From positions 129,337 through 193,336 of the forward strand of contig NZ_JAINUL010000001.1 in the NCBI RefSeq assembly GCF_020639365.1: a stretch of DNA of 64,000 nt, in the 5' to 3' direction. This stretch comes from Streptomyces flavotricini (GTDB lineage: Bacteria; Actinomycetota; Actinomycetes; Streptomycetales; Streptomycetaceae). This document shows, piece after piece, positions 17,232 through 26,542 of this stretch (position 1 is the first letter of the stretch; the number at the start of each line of letters is the position of its first letter). A model generated the notes under the pieces. That model did not search any database and had not been told where the DNA came from. It was given only the letters and a program-made list of their open reading frames with translations. A program made the translations under genes and the position numbers.

Positions 17232-17828
17232 TCAGCCCCGGAGGAGGTCGCGCTGGATCTGGTGAGCGATGGAGCGGCGCACTGATGCCGGCCTGGGATC
17301 GGTGGCCTTCGTGGGAACGTCAAGACCTCGGCTGATCTCGTCATACGCGGCCTGGTGGGCGCCCGACAGCTCCGCCCGGTACGACCTCAGGTCCTTCTCG
17401 ACGAGACGCCTCAGCTCGTCGATGGTCTGGGACGTGAAGCGCTTCCTCCCCCGGGCGAGTGCGTTGACAAGGCGGGAACAGTGCGCGGATTCATCGAGAA
17501 TCTCAGAGATCTCCTCCGCGAGGCCCCAAAGTCGCCCCTCGAGCCATGGCGCGTCGTGCTGGGCGAGGGACACCTCCATCGGGGGCAGTAGCTCGTCAGA
17601 CCTGTGCTTCGCCATCTGTTTCGACACGGCCGGCTGGCTCATGTCAGTGAGCTGCGCGATACGTTCCTGCGTCCAGCCGAAGCCCGCGAACACCTTGACC
17701 ATTTCGGCGCGGAGCCGGCGCATCTCCTCGCCCGCACGGATGATCTCGTTCATGCCGACGAGTATCCGCTCGGCCTGTTCCTCGGTCAGCGCCTCGGGGA
17801 CCTGATGGGCGCTCTCTTCGTCTGCCAC
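17232..17828 (-). CDS. Helix-turn-helix regulator, unknown ligand
   Basis: A 198-residue protein with an N-terminal helical segment (EALTEEQAERILVGMNEII) followed by a helix-turn-helix (WTQERIAQLTDMSQPAVSKQ, about residues 55-74) and a helical C-terminal part (FTSQTIDELRRLVEKDLRS). GTG 17828 is preferred over the upstream ATG 17861, because TGTATAAC lies exactly six bases before it, suggesting a leaderless transcript; ATG 17861 would lie inside the 28-bp palindrome. It is divergent from an alpha/beta hydrolase with only 55 bases between starts, so it probably controls both genes. Confidence 0.75.
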   Translation of the reverse strand: MADEESAHQVPEALTEEQAERILVGMNEIIRAGEEMRRLRAEMVKVFAGFGWTQERIAQLTDMSQPAVSKQMAKHRSDELLPPMEVSLAQHDAPWLEGRLWGLAEEISEILDESAHCSRLVNALARGRKRFTSQTIDELRRLVEKDLRSYRAELSGAHQAAYDEISRGLDVPTKATDPRPASVRRSIAHQIQRDLLRG

Positions 17829-17886
17829 AACCCCGTTATACACCAGGACCCCCACTCCCATAACCGGGTTGTACAACCTGGTTATG
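17829..17886. promoter_or_regulatory. Shared promoter/operator with twin leaderless -10 boxes
   Basis: A near-perfect 28-bp palindrome (17859-17886, CATAACC...GGTTATG with centre GTTGTACAAC) overlaps the hydrolase ATG. A weaker relative (CGTTATACACCAGG) lies at 17834-17847. On the plus strand TGTACAAC stands six bases before ATG 17884; on the minus strand TGTATAAC stands six bases before GTG 17828. Both fit -10 elements of leaderless transcripts, and the operators cover them. Confidence 0.7.
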
Positions 17887-18735
17887 ACTGACAGGATCCG
17901 CCCCATGCCTACCTTCCCCGCGCCTGACGGAACTCAGCTTTCATACCGCGTGATGGGTGATGGCGATCCAGTCGTCTGCATCCCGGGAGGCCCCACGGAC
18001 TCCCGCTACCTCGGAGACCTCGGGGGCCTGTCCAGATACCGCCAACTGATCTTCCTGGACCTGCGCGGCACCGGCCGGTCCGCGATTCCCCGAGACACCT
18101 CCTCCTACCGCTGCGATCGCCTGGTCGACGATGTCGAGGCATTGCGCGAGCACCTCCGCCTACCGCGCATGGACCTGCTCGGCCACTCCGCCGGTACCAA
18201 CATCGCGACGCAATACGCGGCCAGACACGCGGAGAAAGTCAGAAAGCTCGCCCTCATCGGCCCCAGCTCCCGAGCTGTCGACATAGCGATCACGCGCGAG
18301 ACGCGACGCGAGCTGGCGCAGCTCCGGAAGAACGAGCCATGGTTCCCGGCGGCGTTCGCCGCCTTGGAGGCGATCACCGAGGGAACGGGCAACGACTGGG
18401 AAAGCGTCGCCCCCTTCTTCTGGGGCCGGTGGGATGCCACGGCACGACACCACCACGCAGCCAACCAGCCGAGCAACCAGGAGGCTGTTGCTCTCTTCGC
18501 GGCTGAGGGCGCCTTCAGTCCGAAGCGCACTCGGGCGGCGCTCGCCTCCTGCCAGGCTCCCGTTCTGCTGCTCACTGGAGAGTTCGACTTGAACAGCCCG
18601 CCTGTTGCCGCGGCCGAGTTCGCGGAAGCGTTCCCTGACGCCACGCTCGCGGTACAGCCGGGAGCAGGCCACTATCCGTGGCTCGATGACGCCGACTGGT
18701 TCGTGGCGACCACGGCAGCTTCCCTCCGCAGATGA
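17884..18735 (+). CDS. Alpha/beta hydrolase (proline iminopeptidase-like)
   Basis: A 283-residue alpha/beta-hydrolase-fold protein. Visible are the oxyanion strand VVCIPGGPTDSRYLG, FLDLRGTGRS, the nucleophile elbow LGHSAGTNIATQYAARH (Ser about residue 100), the acid in LLLTGEFDLNSPP and the catalytic His in PGAGHYPWLDD. Length and lid fit the proline iminopeptidase/epoxide hydrolase group. The substrate is unknown. The start is ATG 17884, apparently leaderless. It is divergent from the HTH regulator, and its start codon lies in the operator palindrome, so repression should be tight. Confidence 0.85.
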   Translation: MTDRIRPMPTFPAPDGTQLSYRVMGDGDPVVCIPGGPTDSRYLGDLGGLSRYRQLIFLDLRGTGRSAIPRDTSSYRCDRLVDDVEALREHLRLPRMDLLGHSAGTNIATQYAARHAEKVRKLALIGPSSRAVDIAITRETRRELAQLRKNEPWFPAAFAALEAITEGTGNDWESVAPFFWGRWDATARHHHAANQPSNQEAVALFAAEGAFSPKRTRAALASCQAPVLLLTGEFDLNSPPVAAAEFAEAFPDATLAVQPGAGHYPWLDDADWFVATTAASLRR

Positions 18736-18989
18736 CCTGGCCCACGCCCCTGGAATGTGATGCGAACGCGAATGACTCCAAAAGAGGGAACACAACCTGA
18801 TCGCCGTCGTGGCTCCGCACGTACGGCCGCACCGCCCGCCCTGACGAGTCCAGCCGGTGAGGTGAGGGGCCCATGACGCGGGCAGCCGCATGGCCGCCCG
18901 CGGCGGGGAGCACTGTCGCAGGCGGGCCGACGGACTGTGGCTGTTCTACGTTCCGGACGAGCCGCCACCGCCGCCCGATCACGGCCGGG

Positions 18990-19308
18990 TTCAGGCCGGC
19001 GGGACGAGGGTGAACCAGCGCGCGTCGGTGGCGAAGGCGTAATCGAAGCGTCCGGCTCGCCGGTGACGGATTCCGCGTCCCACCGGTGGACGGCCTGTTC
19101 GATGGTCTGCATGCGCAACCAGAAGCCGCTGGTCCGCTCCGCCAACCAGCTCAAACACCGGCAGGTCTGGTCCGAGTCCCGCAGCGCGTCCGCCAGTTCC
19201 CGGGCGGCTGCGGCCGACCAGTCTCAAAGACCCCGGGTGCGGGCGCACCCGCCGGATCGGGTGTCGCCCCCATCGGCGCGAGCGCCGGCCCCGTGTTCCC
19301 CGGCCCAC
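18990..19308 (-). pseudogene. Remnant of a second MDMPI-family gene
   Basis: One minus frame reads LAERTSGFWLRMQTIEQAVH then RWDAESVTGEPDAS, the conserved helix of the mycothiol-dependent isomerase family. Another frame nearby reads FDYAFATDARWFTLVPPA, typical of its C-terminal domain. They are not in the same frame and the N-terminal half is missing, so the gene is broken. Confidence 0.55.
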
Positions 19309-19327
19309 GACCAGGCATCGGCCGGGC

Positions 19328-20965
19328 TCAGCTCAGGGCGGTGATCACCTCCTTCGCCGCCCGCTCCCCCTCGGTGGCCCCGCCTTCCATGAACCCCTGG
19401 AAGTCGTAGCTGCAGTGCTCGCCGCCGATGTGGATCCGGCCCTGGGCGGTGCCCTCGTATTTCGCGTACTTGTGCAAGTAGCCCGTCGGCCAGTACGAAT
19501 ACGCGCCGAGCGAGTACGGATTGCGGTGCCAGGCCGACAGCTGCGCCCGCCCGGTCCAGGCCGCCTTGGTGCCCGGGAAGAAGCGGTCGATCCCGGTGAG
19601 CATCCGGCCCGCGAGGGTGCGTACGTACGGGTCGGAGTCGGTGGCGAAGGGGCTCCCCGGCGTGAGCGACCCGGCCAGCGTGCCTCCGCCGTACTGGAGC
19701 AGGATGCCCCCGTTACCCGGCTGGACCTTGGTGGTGTCCCAGGTCTGCTGGATGTCGAGGTCGGTGAAGCAGTCTCCGGAGGAGACTCCGGGCCAGGGGC
19801 CGGTACCGCGCCAGGGGCGGCTGGTGAACTGCATGTTGAGTTTGGTGCAGTGGCCCATGCGGGCATCGCGCAGCAAGTTCGTCATCAGCGGGTCGAAGCC
19901 GGCACCGGTGACGTCGATCCGCTGGAGGATCGGCAGCGGAAGGCACAGGATCGTGTGGTCGGCCACGACCGTGCGGGTGGCGCCGGCGTCGTTGAAGGTC
20001 AGTGTCTGGGTGCCGTCGGCCGCGACGCGGACGGCTACCAGTTCACGGCCCATCGCGATCGAACCGGCGGGCAGGGCCTTGGCGATGGCGTTCGGGAGCT
20101 GGTCGTTGCCGCCGACGATGTGGTAGCGCTCGTTGGACAGACCCCAGACGTTGAAGTTGCCGGGATTCGGCTGGTAGCCCATCAGCAGGACGAGGGCGAG
20201 GGCGGACTGCTGATCGGTGTCGGCGCCGTACTCGACGTTGTACGCCACGTCGATGAAGCGGCCGAGCTGCGAGCCGTGGCCGCCTGGGATCCGGGTCTCG
20301 ATCCACTCGTACAGAGTCATGTTGTCGAGGGCGGTACCCGCAGGGGTGGTCGCGTTCCAGGAGACCTCGCCGGCGTTCTGAAGGTCGCGGTGCAGTGCCT
20401 GGTAGACGGCGTTGAAGTCCACGTCGGCCTGAGCGCGCGAGTAATAGGTGCCGTTGAACCAGAGGACTTCCTCGGCGCCGTTCGGTCCGCCGCCGAGGAA
20501 GTCCTCGGTCGGCAGGTTGAAGCGGCGGCACAGTTCCAGGATCTTCTTGTGGCTGGTGTCGATCAGCTCGCCGCCGATCTCGGAGGTCTGGCCGTAGGCC
20601 CAGAGGGAGCGCTGGCTCCACATCCGGCCGCCGACCCGACTCGGGTTGGCCTCGTAGAGCGTGCAGTCGACGCCCGCGTCCTTGAGCGTCAGGGCGGCGG
20701 TCAGACCCGAGATGCCGGCGCCGACGATGGCCACCCGGGCGGGAGTGACGGGCTTCTTCTCGGTGAGGGCCTCCACGGCCTGGGCGCTGGCGGAAGCCCC
20801 CGCCACCGAGGCGAGGGCGGCGCCGAGCCCGAGGGCGGCGCCGCGTCCTATGAGCTGGCGCCTGGTGGAGCCGCGGACCTCGGCGACGGGCAGGCCGAGC
20901 CGGCGGGCTGCGGCGTGATCGGCAGCGAGCCGGTGGAGCGCGTGCATCAGGGGGGTACGTGCCAT
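19328..20965 (-). CDS. Flavin monoamine oxidase, Tat-type N-terminus
   Basis: A 545-residue FAD amine oxidase. The N-terminus carries RRQLIGRGAALGLGAAL followed by Ala-rich sequence, a twin-arginine signal, so it is probably exported. The dinucleotide loop is VAIVGAGISGLTAALTLKDA (about residue 80), then GGRMWSQRS and IGGELIDTSHKK. The C-terminal FAD motif is IHIGGEHCSYDFQGFMEGG. It oxidises primary or poly-amines to aldehydes with peroxide release; the exact amine is not known. The stop lies about 370 bases beyond an MDMPI remnant. It starts 15 bases after the stop of an APC permease gene on the same strand, so the two form an uptake-and-oxidation unit. Confidence 0.9.
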   Translation of the reverse strand: MARTPLMHALHRLAADHAAARRLGLPVAEVRGSTRRQLIGRGAALGLGAALASVAGASASAQAVEALTEKKPVTPARVAIVGAGISGLTAALTLKDAGVDCTLYEANPSRVGGRMWSQRSLWAYGQTSEIGGELIDTSHKKILELCRRFNLPTEDFLGGGPNGAEEVLWFNGTYYSRAQADVDFNAVYQALHRDLQNAGEVSWNATTPAGTALDNMTLYEWIETRIPGGHGSQLGRFIDVAYNVEYGADTDQQSALALVLLMGYQPNPGNFNVWGLSNERYHIVGGNDQLPNAIAKALPAGSIAMGRELVAVRVAADGTQTLTFNDAGATRTVVADHTILCLPLPILQRIDVTGAGFDPLMTNLLRDARMGHCTKLNMQFTSRPWRGTGPWPGVSSGDCFTDLDIQQTWDTTKVQPGNGGILLQYGGGTLAGSLTPGSPFATDSDPYVRTLAGRMLTGIDRFFPGTKAAWTGRAQLSAWHRNPYSLGAYSYWPTGYLHKYAKYEGTAQGRIHIGGEHCSYDFQGFMEGGATEGERAAKEVITALS

Positions 20966-20980
20966 GGCGGTGGCTCCTCG

Positions 20981-22501
20981 TCAGATGTGCGCGGCGGAGG
21001 GGGCGGGCTCGTCGGCGCGTTCGGCGGCGTCCTCCAGGACGACTCGACCGATGATCTCGTAGCGCTCGGGAGCCTTGTACTTGAGCCACAGGCCCAGTCC
21101 CAGGCCTCCGAAGAACACCACGCCGACGATCCATGGGATCAATGTGAAGAAGACGGATTCGGCGGCCAGCCCGGCCGCCGTCTTCATGTTGAGCAGCAGC
21201 AGGACCACCACGGCGGCCATGGCGACGCCGCCGAGCAGCGGGGCGGTGAAGGTGCGGAACCAGTGCCGGTCCTCGGGGTGGTTCTTGCGGAAGTAGCCGA
21301 TCACGGCGAAGGAGCACAGGGTCTGCACGATGAGGATCGCCATCGTGCCGAGGATTGCGAGCAGCGTGTACAGGTGGATGTACGGGTCCTGCCCGGTCAG
21401 CCAGAACAACGCGACCAGGCTGGTGGCGATGGCCGTCTGCACCAGGGAGGAGACGTACGGGGATCCGTGCCTGGCGTGCGTACGACCAAGGCCGGGATGG
21501 AGGAAGCCCTCACGACCGATGGCGTAGAGGTAGCGGGCGGCGCACTGGTGGAAGGCCATGCCGCAGGCGAAGGAGCCGGTGAGGAGCAGCCACTGGAATG
21601 CATCCACGGCCCAGGAGCCGATGAAGGTCTGGGTGGGCGCGAAGAAGAGGTCGAGCGGACTCGCGGAGGCGGAGAGTTCCATGGACTTCGCGAGCCCGTT
21701 GCCGGCGATGGTCATCCAGGAGACGTAGATGTAGAAGAGGCCGACGCCGACGACGGACACCAGGGTCGCCTTGGGAATGACCCGCTTGGGGTCGCGAGAC
21801 TCCTCCCCGTACATGGCGGTGGATTCGAATCCGACCCAGGACCAGAATGCGAAGAACAGGCCCAGGCCGGCGGAGGTTCCGGCGAAGGCGTTCTTCGGGT
21901 TGACGGGCTCAAGCGGGATCCCGTCCGGACCGCCGCCCGCGATCAGGACGGCAGTGGCGACGGCGAAGAGGACGGCGATCTCGGCGACGAGCATGGCGCC
22001 GAGCGCTTTGGCGGTGAGGTTTATGTCGAAGTGCGCGAGAGCGGCGGTGATGGCGAGCATGGCAGTCGCGTACACGATCCAGGGCAGGTCGATGCCGAGT
22101 TGGTCGTGGACGGTGGTTTTGGTGAAGTAGGAGAACACGCCCACGATCGACGCCTCGAAGACGACGTACGCGAGAACCGCGAGCATGCCGGAGGCCATGC
22201 CGGCGATCCGGCCGAGGCCGTGCGAGATGTACCCGTAAAAGGCACCGGCCGCGGTGATCCGCTTGGCCATGGCCACGTAGCCGACGGCGAAAACGGTGAG
22301 GACGGCAGTCGCGAAGAGGTATCCCGCGGGAGCGCCGATCCCGTTGCCGAAGCCGACGGCGATGGGGAGGTTGCCGGTCATCGCGGTGATCGGGGCGGCG
22401 GTGGCGACGGCCATGAAGACGACGCCCACCAAGCCCACCGAATCGGCTTTGAGCCGCTGGACCTGTGGTGCGCCGCCACCGGTGCTGGAATCCGTGCTCA
22501 T
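20981..22501 (-). CDS. APC-family amino acid/polyamine permease
   Basis: A 506-residue transporter with about 12-14 hydrophobic segments, for example VGLVGVVFMAVATAAPITAM near the N-terminus, YLFATAVLTVFAVGYVAMAK and AAVVVLLLLNM toward the end. The early VFMAVATAAPITAMTG and ITAAGAFYGYISHGLGR are typical of the amino acid-polyamine-organocation family. ATG 22501 is the family start (short soluble N-tail). The oxidase gene follows after 15 bases, indicating co-transcription: the permease imports an amine or amino acid, though an exported oxidase would act outside, so product recovery is another possibility (inference). Confidence 0.9.
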   Translation of the reverse strand: MSTDSSTGGGAPQVQRLKADSVGLVGVVFMAVATAAPITAMTGNLPIAVGFGNGIGAPAGYLFATAVLTVFAVGYVAMAKRITAAGAFYGYISHGLGRIAGMASGMLAVLAYVVFEASIVGVFSYFTKTTVHDQLGIDLPWIVYATAMLAITAALAHFDINLTAKALGAMLVAEIAVLFAVATAVLIAGGGPDGIPLEPVNPKNAFAGTSAGLGLFFAFWSWVGFESTAMYGEESRDPKRVIPKATLVSVVGVGLFYIYVSWMTIAGNGLAKSMELSASASPLDLFFAPTQTFIGSWAVDAFQWLLLTGSFACGMAFHQCAARYLYAIGREGFLHPGLGRTHARHGSPYVSSLVQTAIATSLVALFWLTGQDPYIHLYTLLAILGTMAILIVQTLCSFAVIGYFRKNHPEDRHWFRTFTAPLLGGVAMAAVVVLLLLNMKTAAGLAAESVFFTLIPWIVGVVFFGGLGLGLWLKYKAPERYEIIGRVVLEDAAERADEPAPSAAHI

Positions 22502-22607
22502 GGCTCCTCGTTCCTGTCGTGAGGGCGCTCACTCTCCCGTCGCGTGACCCATCCCACAATCGGCATGTAGTCCGGTAATTCCCTTGCAGGGACGACGAGT
22601 TGTCAGG

Positions 22608-23023
22608 CAGGACGGAGGACACTCAGCGCCCGGGGCTCCCCGTACGCCCGCAGCCCCCGCCAATACGTTGCGCGGGCGGCGGCCGCCACGACGGCCCGCA
22701 GCATGAAAGCGCTGACACCTTCGCCGTCCAGGTACCCATCGCGAGGTGTGAACCATGGCGCCGCCCACCGGGCCTCACTCAACCGTTCCGCCTCTGGCGG
22801 TGATCGCGCAGGAGGGGCTTGCCGTGGCACGGTCACCGATCGCTTCGCACTTCGGCAGGTTCGTGCGGAGCCAGAACAGGGTCGCCTTGAGGTTCGTGAG
22901 CGCCGCGCGCGAGGCGTCCCGTTTCCAATCGTCGTCCAGGGCCTGGACATACGTCTGTGCCCAGTTCACCCACCCAGGCATTGAACCGTCCCACGAACCG
23001 CGCGTCGACCCCCGCCACGCCAC
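22608..23023 (-). pseudogene. Decayed hypothetical gene
   Basis: One minus frame gives WAQTYVQALDDDWKRDASR and NLKATLFWLRTNLPKCEAIG, clearly protein-like. A second frame then gives GYLDGEGVSAFMLRAVVAAA and ends ALSVLRPA. The two differ by one base of phase, so a frameshift separates them. I do not recognise the family. Confidence 0.35.
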
Positions 23024-23406
23024 TACCCCCGAGGTGCGTCGTCAACTTGACGCCTGGCTTCGTGAGGCGTCTGCGATGAATCCCGCCGCACGGGTGAGTT
23101 ATCCGCCGAGGGCCTGTCGTGGCGGATGTCGGCCCGCCACACCCGCCTGTGTGATCAAGAACCTGATGCCGCCCGGCCTGCCCGCGCTCGCGGCACCCGC
23201 GGCCGCCCTGGCCTCTGGCCCTGCCGGCTCCGGTGCCACTGGCCGAGGCGATCGACCGCCCGCCCGTCGCCGCCGAGCACCGCGAAGTACAGGATGCACG
23301 TCCTGGACAATCCTCCGAGCTGTCGGAGCGTGCTCAGGATCTCCTCCGTCGTACGGGCCGACGTGAGAATCCAGTCGAGTTCAAAGTCCCGATAGATCTG
23401 CCGGAC
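23024..23406. other. No gene seen
   Basis: Only low-quality open frames between the decayed gene and the AraC regulator. Confidence 0.4.
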
Positions 23407-24312
23407 TCACACCGAGGTGCGGGAGGCGGTGCCGGAGTCCCGGTGGAGGCGGGCGGCGTCCTCGCTGGGCGGTGCGCCGAACTGGCGGCGGTACTCACGG
23501 CTGAACTGTGAGGGGCTGTCGTATCCGACGCGGTGGCCCACTCCCGTGACGTCGCGGGGGTGGGTGGCGAGCAGCAGGCGGGCTTGCTGGAGGCGGATCT
23601 GCTTCTGGAAGCGGATGGGGCTCATCGCCGTCACGGCCTGGAAGTTGCGGTAGAAGGCGGAGGGGCTCATGCCGGCCAGGCGGGCCAGATCCTCGACCCG
23701 GAAGGGCTCCGCGTAGTGGTCGCGGATCCAGCGGACCGCCCGGGAGACGTGGCTGAGGCTGCTGTCGGCCAGGCCCAGCTGGCGTACCGCGCGGCCTTGT
23801 TCGCCGGTGATCAGACGCCAGAGGATCTCCTGTTTCACGAGCGGGGCGAGCACGTCCCGGTCGCGGGGCTCGTCCAGCAGCCGGAGCAGTCGGACCACGG
23901 CGTCGAGCAGGGCCTCGGGGGCCCGGCTGACGGAGATGCCGGACGGAGGGCCGCCCGCGGCGCGCGGGGCGGGGCCCGTACCGGCGCGCAGCAGGAGTTC
24001 GGCGACCGCGGGGGGTTCGAGCGTCAACCCGAAGCCGAGGGCCGGATGTTCGCGCGTGGCCCCGACGAACTGCCCGGTGACGGGGAGGTCGACGGAGGCG
24101 ACGAGGTACTGGCCGGGCCCGTACTCGAAGACCCGGTCGCCCAGCATGAGGCGTTTGGAGCCCTGTGCGATCAGCGCGAGGACCGTGCCGGAGGTGGCTG
24201 GTGCGGGGGGATCGGAGCGGTCGACCCGGGAGATGAGGACCCCGTCGACGGGGGTGGTCCAGTCGGGCCGGGCGTGCCGGTCCAGGAGGGTGCGGAGCTC
24301 GTCCAGGGGCAT
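23407..24312 (-). CDS. AraC-family transcriptional regulator
   Basis: A 301-residue regulator with an N-terminal cupin-like AraC_N domain (ALIAQGSKRLMLGDRVFEY, SVDLPVTGQFVGAT) and a C-terminal double helix-turn-helix (RVEDLARLAGMSPSAFYRNF, then VGHRVGYDSPSQFSREYRR). ATG 24312 (MPLDELRTLLD) is chosen over 24351, which adds an unlikely Cys-rich lead. Homologues usually sit next to and activate a short-chain dehydrogenase; here such a gene starts 146 bases away on the other strand. Confidence 0.9.
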   Translation of the reverse strand: MPLDELRTLLDRHARPDWTTPVDGVLISRVDRSDPPAPATSGTVLALIAQGSKRLMLGDRVFEYGPGQYLVASVDLPVTGQFVGATREHPALGFGLTLEPPAVAELLLRAGTGPAPRAAGGPPSGISVSRAPEALLDAVVRLLRLLDEPRDRDVLAPLVKQEILWRLITGEQGRAVRQLGLADSSLSHVSRAVRWIRDHYAEPFRVEDLARLAGMSPSAFYRNFQAVTAMSPIRFQKQIRLQQARLLLATHPRDVTGVGHRVGYDSPSQFSREYRRQFGAPPSEDAARLHRDSGTASRTSV

Positions 24313-24457
24313 GCCGCCATTGCAGCACGGGAGCCGTAGGGAGTCCTGCACTCGGGAGGATCATGCAAGTGAACGGTCGGATCGTTCTACTGTCTGTGCA
24401 GGTCAGAGCTTTGAATGGAGGGGAAGGCACAACCAGTCACGGATCGAGGAGGAGATC

Positions 24458-25216
24458 ATGAAGGTAGCGGTCATCACGGGTGCCAGCTCCGGTATCGGGC
24501 GCAGCACGGCGATCGAGGTCGCCCGGCGGGGCACCGGGGTCATCCTCACCTACGGTGCCAACGCGGACGGCGGCCGGGAGACGGCGGCGGCCATCGAGAA
24601 GGACGGCGGCACGGCCGTGGCCCTGCCCCTGGACCTCGGTGACACAGCCGGGTTTCCCGCCTTCCGCGGTGCGGTGGCCGCGGCGCTGCGCGAGGTGTGG
24701 GACCGGGACACCTTCGACCACCTGGTGAACAACGCGGGCTCCGCCCACATGGCCTCGTTCGAGGACACGGCGGAGGAGGACTTCGACCGCCTGACCCGGG
24801 TCCTGCTGAAGGGCCCGTACTTCCTGACGCAGACCCTGCTGCCGCTCATGGCGGACGGCGGGGCCGTCGTCCACACGAGCAGCAGCTCCGCGACGGCGGC
24901 CGCCCCGGAGCCGGGGTACTCGGCCTACGCCTCGCTGAAGGGCGCCCTCAATGTGCTGGGCCGGTACATGGCCAAGGAGTTCAGCGGCCGCGGCATCCGC
25001 GTCAACACCGTCTCCCCGGGGCCGACCCGGACCCGCCTCGGCGGTGACGCCTTCGACCGCTTCCCCGAGCTCGTCCCGCCCCTCGTCGCGAAGACTGCCC
25101 TGGGCCGCCTCGGCACGCCGGAGGACATCGCCGCGGTCATCGCCACCCTGCTCTCGGACGACGGACGGTGGATCACCGCGCAGAACGTCGAGGTCTCCGG
25201 CGGCTACGCCCTCTGA
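24458..25216 (+). CDS. Short-chain dehydrogenase/reductase
   Basis: A 252-residue classical SDR. It has the cofactor loop VAVITGASSGIGRSTAIEVA at the N-terminus, NNAGSAHMASF, the catalytic Ser in HTSSSSATAA and Tyr-x3-Lys in YASLKGALNVLG, and the C-terminal IRVNTVSPGPTRTR and VSGGYAL. NADPH is likely from the absence of an acidic residue after the second strand (TYGANADGG). ATG 24458 follows GAGGAGGAG. It is divergent from an AraC regulator, so probably its target, and a strong hairpin follows the stop. The substrate is unknown. Confidence 0.9.
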   Translation: MKVAVITGASSGIGRSTAIEVARRGTGVILTYGANADGGRETAAAIEKDGGTAVALPLDLGDTAGFPAFRGAVAAALREVWDRDTFDHLVNNAGSAHMASFEDTAEEDFDRLTRVLLKGPYFLTQTLLPLMADGGAVVHTSSSSATAAAPEPGYSAYASLKGALNVLGRYMAKEFSGRGIRVNTVSPGPTRTRLGGDAFDRFPELVPPLVAKTALGRLGTPEDIAAVIATLLSDDGRWITAQNVEVSGGYAL

Positions 25217-25234
25217 CCGGCCGCGACACGGACT

Positions 25235-25277
25235 CCGGCCCCAGCGCTCGAAGCAGGCGCCCGGGCGCTGGGGCCGG
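25235..25277 (+). terminator. Terminator after SDR gene
   Basis: Perfect 13-base arms CCGGCCCCAGCGC and complement, starting 18 bases after the stop codon. Confidence 0.8.
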
Positions 25278-25690
25278 GGAAGCTGCGCAGCTCGTCGTCA
25301 GCCGGCGAGCCGGACGCAGGCTGCTCCCCGGCCGTCGGCCCCGGCATCGCAGCCGTCCAACGACCGAACCTCCGCCGCCGTCATCGCCTTGCCCATCCGG
25401 GACACCGCCTGAGCGCATGGGCGTACCGTGTCAGTGCAGGAGTCTGCTGTGCGCCAGGGTGGTCGGATGCACCGCTGGACCGTCCCTCCGCTGCTCGTTG
25501 CCCTGCTGCCGACGTGCGGGGGTGTGTCGGTCCCCGGCTCCTGCGGACTCGCGACCCCCACGTGTCCCTGCGCCTGGCCGGGTGGAGGTGGCTGATCTGT
25601 GCCGGGCATCGCCGGGGATGACGGATCCGGCGATGACGCAGCTGTGCCGCAGCACATATCGATGATCATTGGCCGGTGAGGAGCGCGGGG
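25278..25690. other. No firm gene
   Basis: An ATG at 25467 opens a 42-residue Cys-rich frame (MHRWTVPPLLVALLPTCGG) with a signal-like start, but its ribosome site is weak and no family is known. Confidence 0.3.
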
Positions 25691-26542
25691 CTACGAGGCA
25701 CCTCGTCCTGCTTCCTCGGGGACGTGAAGGGCGAACTGCCTCACACCGCGCACCGTGGTGCGCAGGACGCGCTGGGTTGCGCGGCTGTCGAGACGTACAT
25801 CGAGGGCACCGAGATGTGTACTGCCCGCTCGCAGGGCGGTGGGCAGCCGTGATGGGTCGAGTCCGTCGCGCTTGGCGATGAGGAGGCCGAGCTCGTGGCG
25901 GCTGACGGCGTCGGGCCCTGCGATGTGGTGGATACCGGCTGCTTCGCCCATCGCGAGTTCCAGGAGGGCGGCGGCTAGGTCGGCGACGTGGACGGGGCAG
26001 CGGATGTCGTCGGTGAACAGAGCGCCGTCGCGCGTGCCGGTGGCGAGGTCGTGGATGAGCTTCTCGTGTGCGGAGCGGCCGTAGCCGATGATCAGCGACG
26101 TGCGAGCGACAGCGGCCTTCGGGTGCACGGCGAGGACGCCGGTCTCCGCCGCAGCCTTGGCCGCTCCGTACGGGGTGACGGGGTCGGGGAGGCAGGACTC
26201 GTCGTAGTGGACACGGGCGCCGGAGAAGACGGCGTCAGTGGATACGTGGACCATGCGGCTTCGGTGCTTCGCCGCGGCCATGGCGAGCCGGATGGGGCCC
26301 TGCGCCGTCACCTGCCAGTCGGCTCCTCCGCTCGATGCGTTGAGGATGACGTTCGGGCGCACCTCGCTCATCACCGCGTCCAGGCGTTGGGCGTCTCGTA
26401 GGTCAAGGGGGTACCAAGCGGTGTGAGCGGTGTCGCCGGGCTTGGTCGCGTACGTCGCGGCCGTGGTGTGCCCGGCGGCCTTCGCCTGCCGGATGAGCTC
26501 GGCTCCCAGGAAGCCGCTGCCGCCGATGATCAGAGTGGTCAT
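25691..26542 (-). CDS. RmlD-like sugar-nucleotide reductase (extended SDR)
   Basis: A 283-residue NAD(P)-binding reductase of the dTDP-4-dehydrorhamnose reductase group. Motifs: TTLIIGGSGFLGAELIRQA at the N-terminus, WYPLDLRDAQRLDAVMSEVR, VHVSTDAVFSG (Ser/Thr of the active site) and TPYGAAKAAAE (Tyr-x3-Lys). Start ATG 26542 gives the family N-terminus; the frame stays open for another 48 codons without homology. It does not sit in a sugar cluster, so the true substrate could differ, as in many orphan actinobacterial members. Confidence 0.85.
   Translation of the reverse strand: MTTLIIGGSGFLGAELIRQAKAAGHTTAATYATKPGDTAHTAWYPLDLRDAQRLDAVMSEVRPNVILNASSGGADWQVTAQGPIRLAMAAAKHRSRMVHVSTDAVFSGARVHYDESCLPDPVTPYGAAKAAAETGVLAVHPKAAVARTSLIIGYGRSAHEKLIHDLATGTRDGALFTDDIRCPVHVADLAAALLELAMGEAAGIHHIAGPDAVSRHELGLLIAKRDGLDPSRLPTALRAGSTHLGALDVRLDSRATQRVLRTTVRGVRQFALHVPEEAGRGAS

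Noticed and set aside
19415..22522. A 1035-residue plus-strand open frame
   Set aside because: It is antisense to the amine oxidase and permease, whose domains are unmistakable. Its Gly/Val/Asp-rich composition is the usual mirror of high-GC coding.
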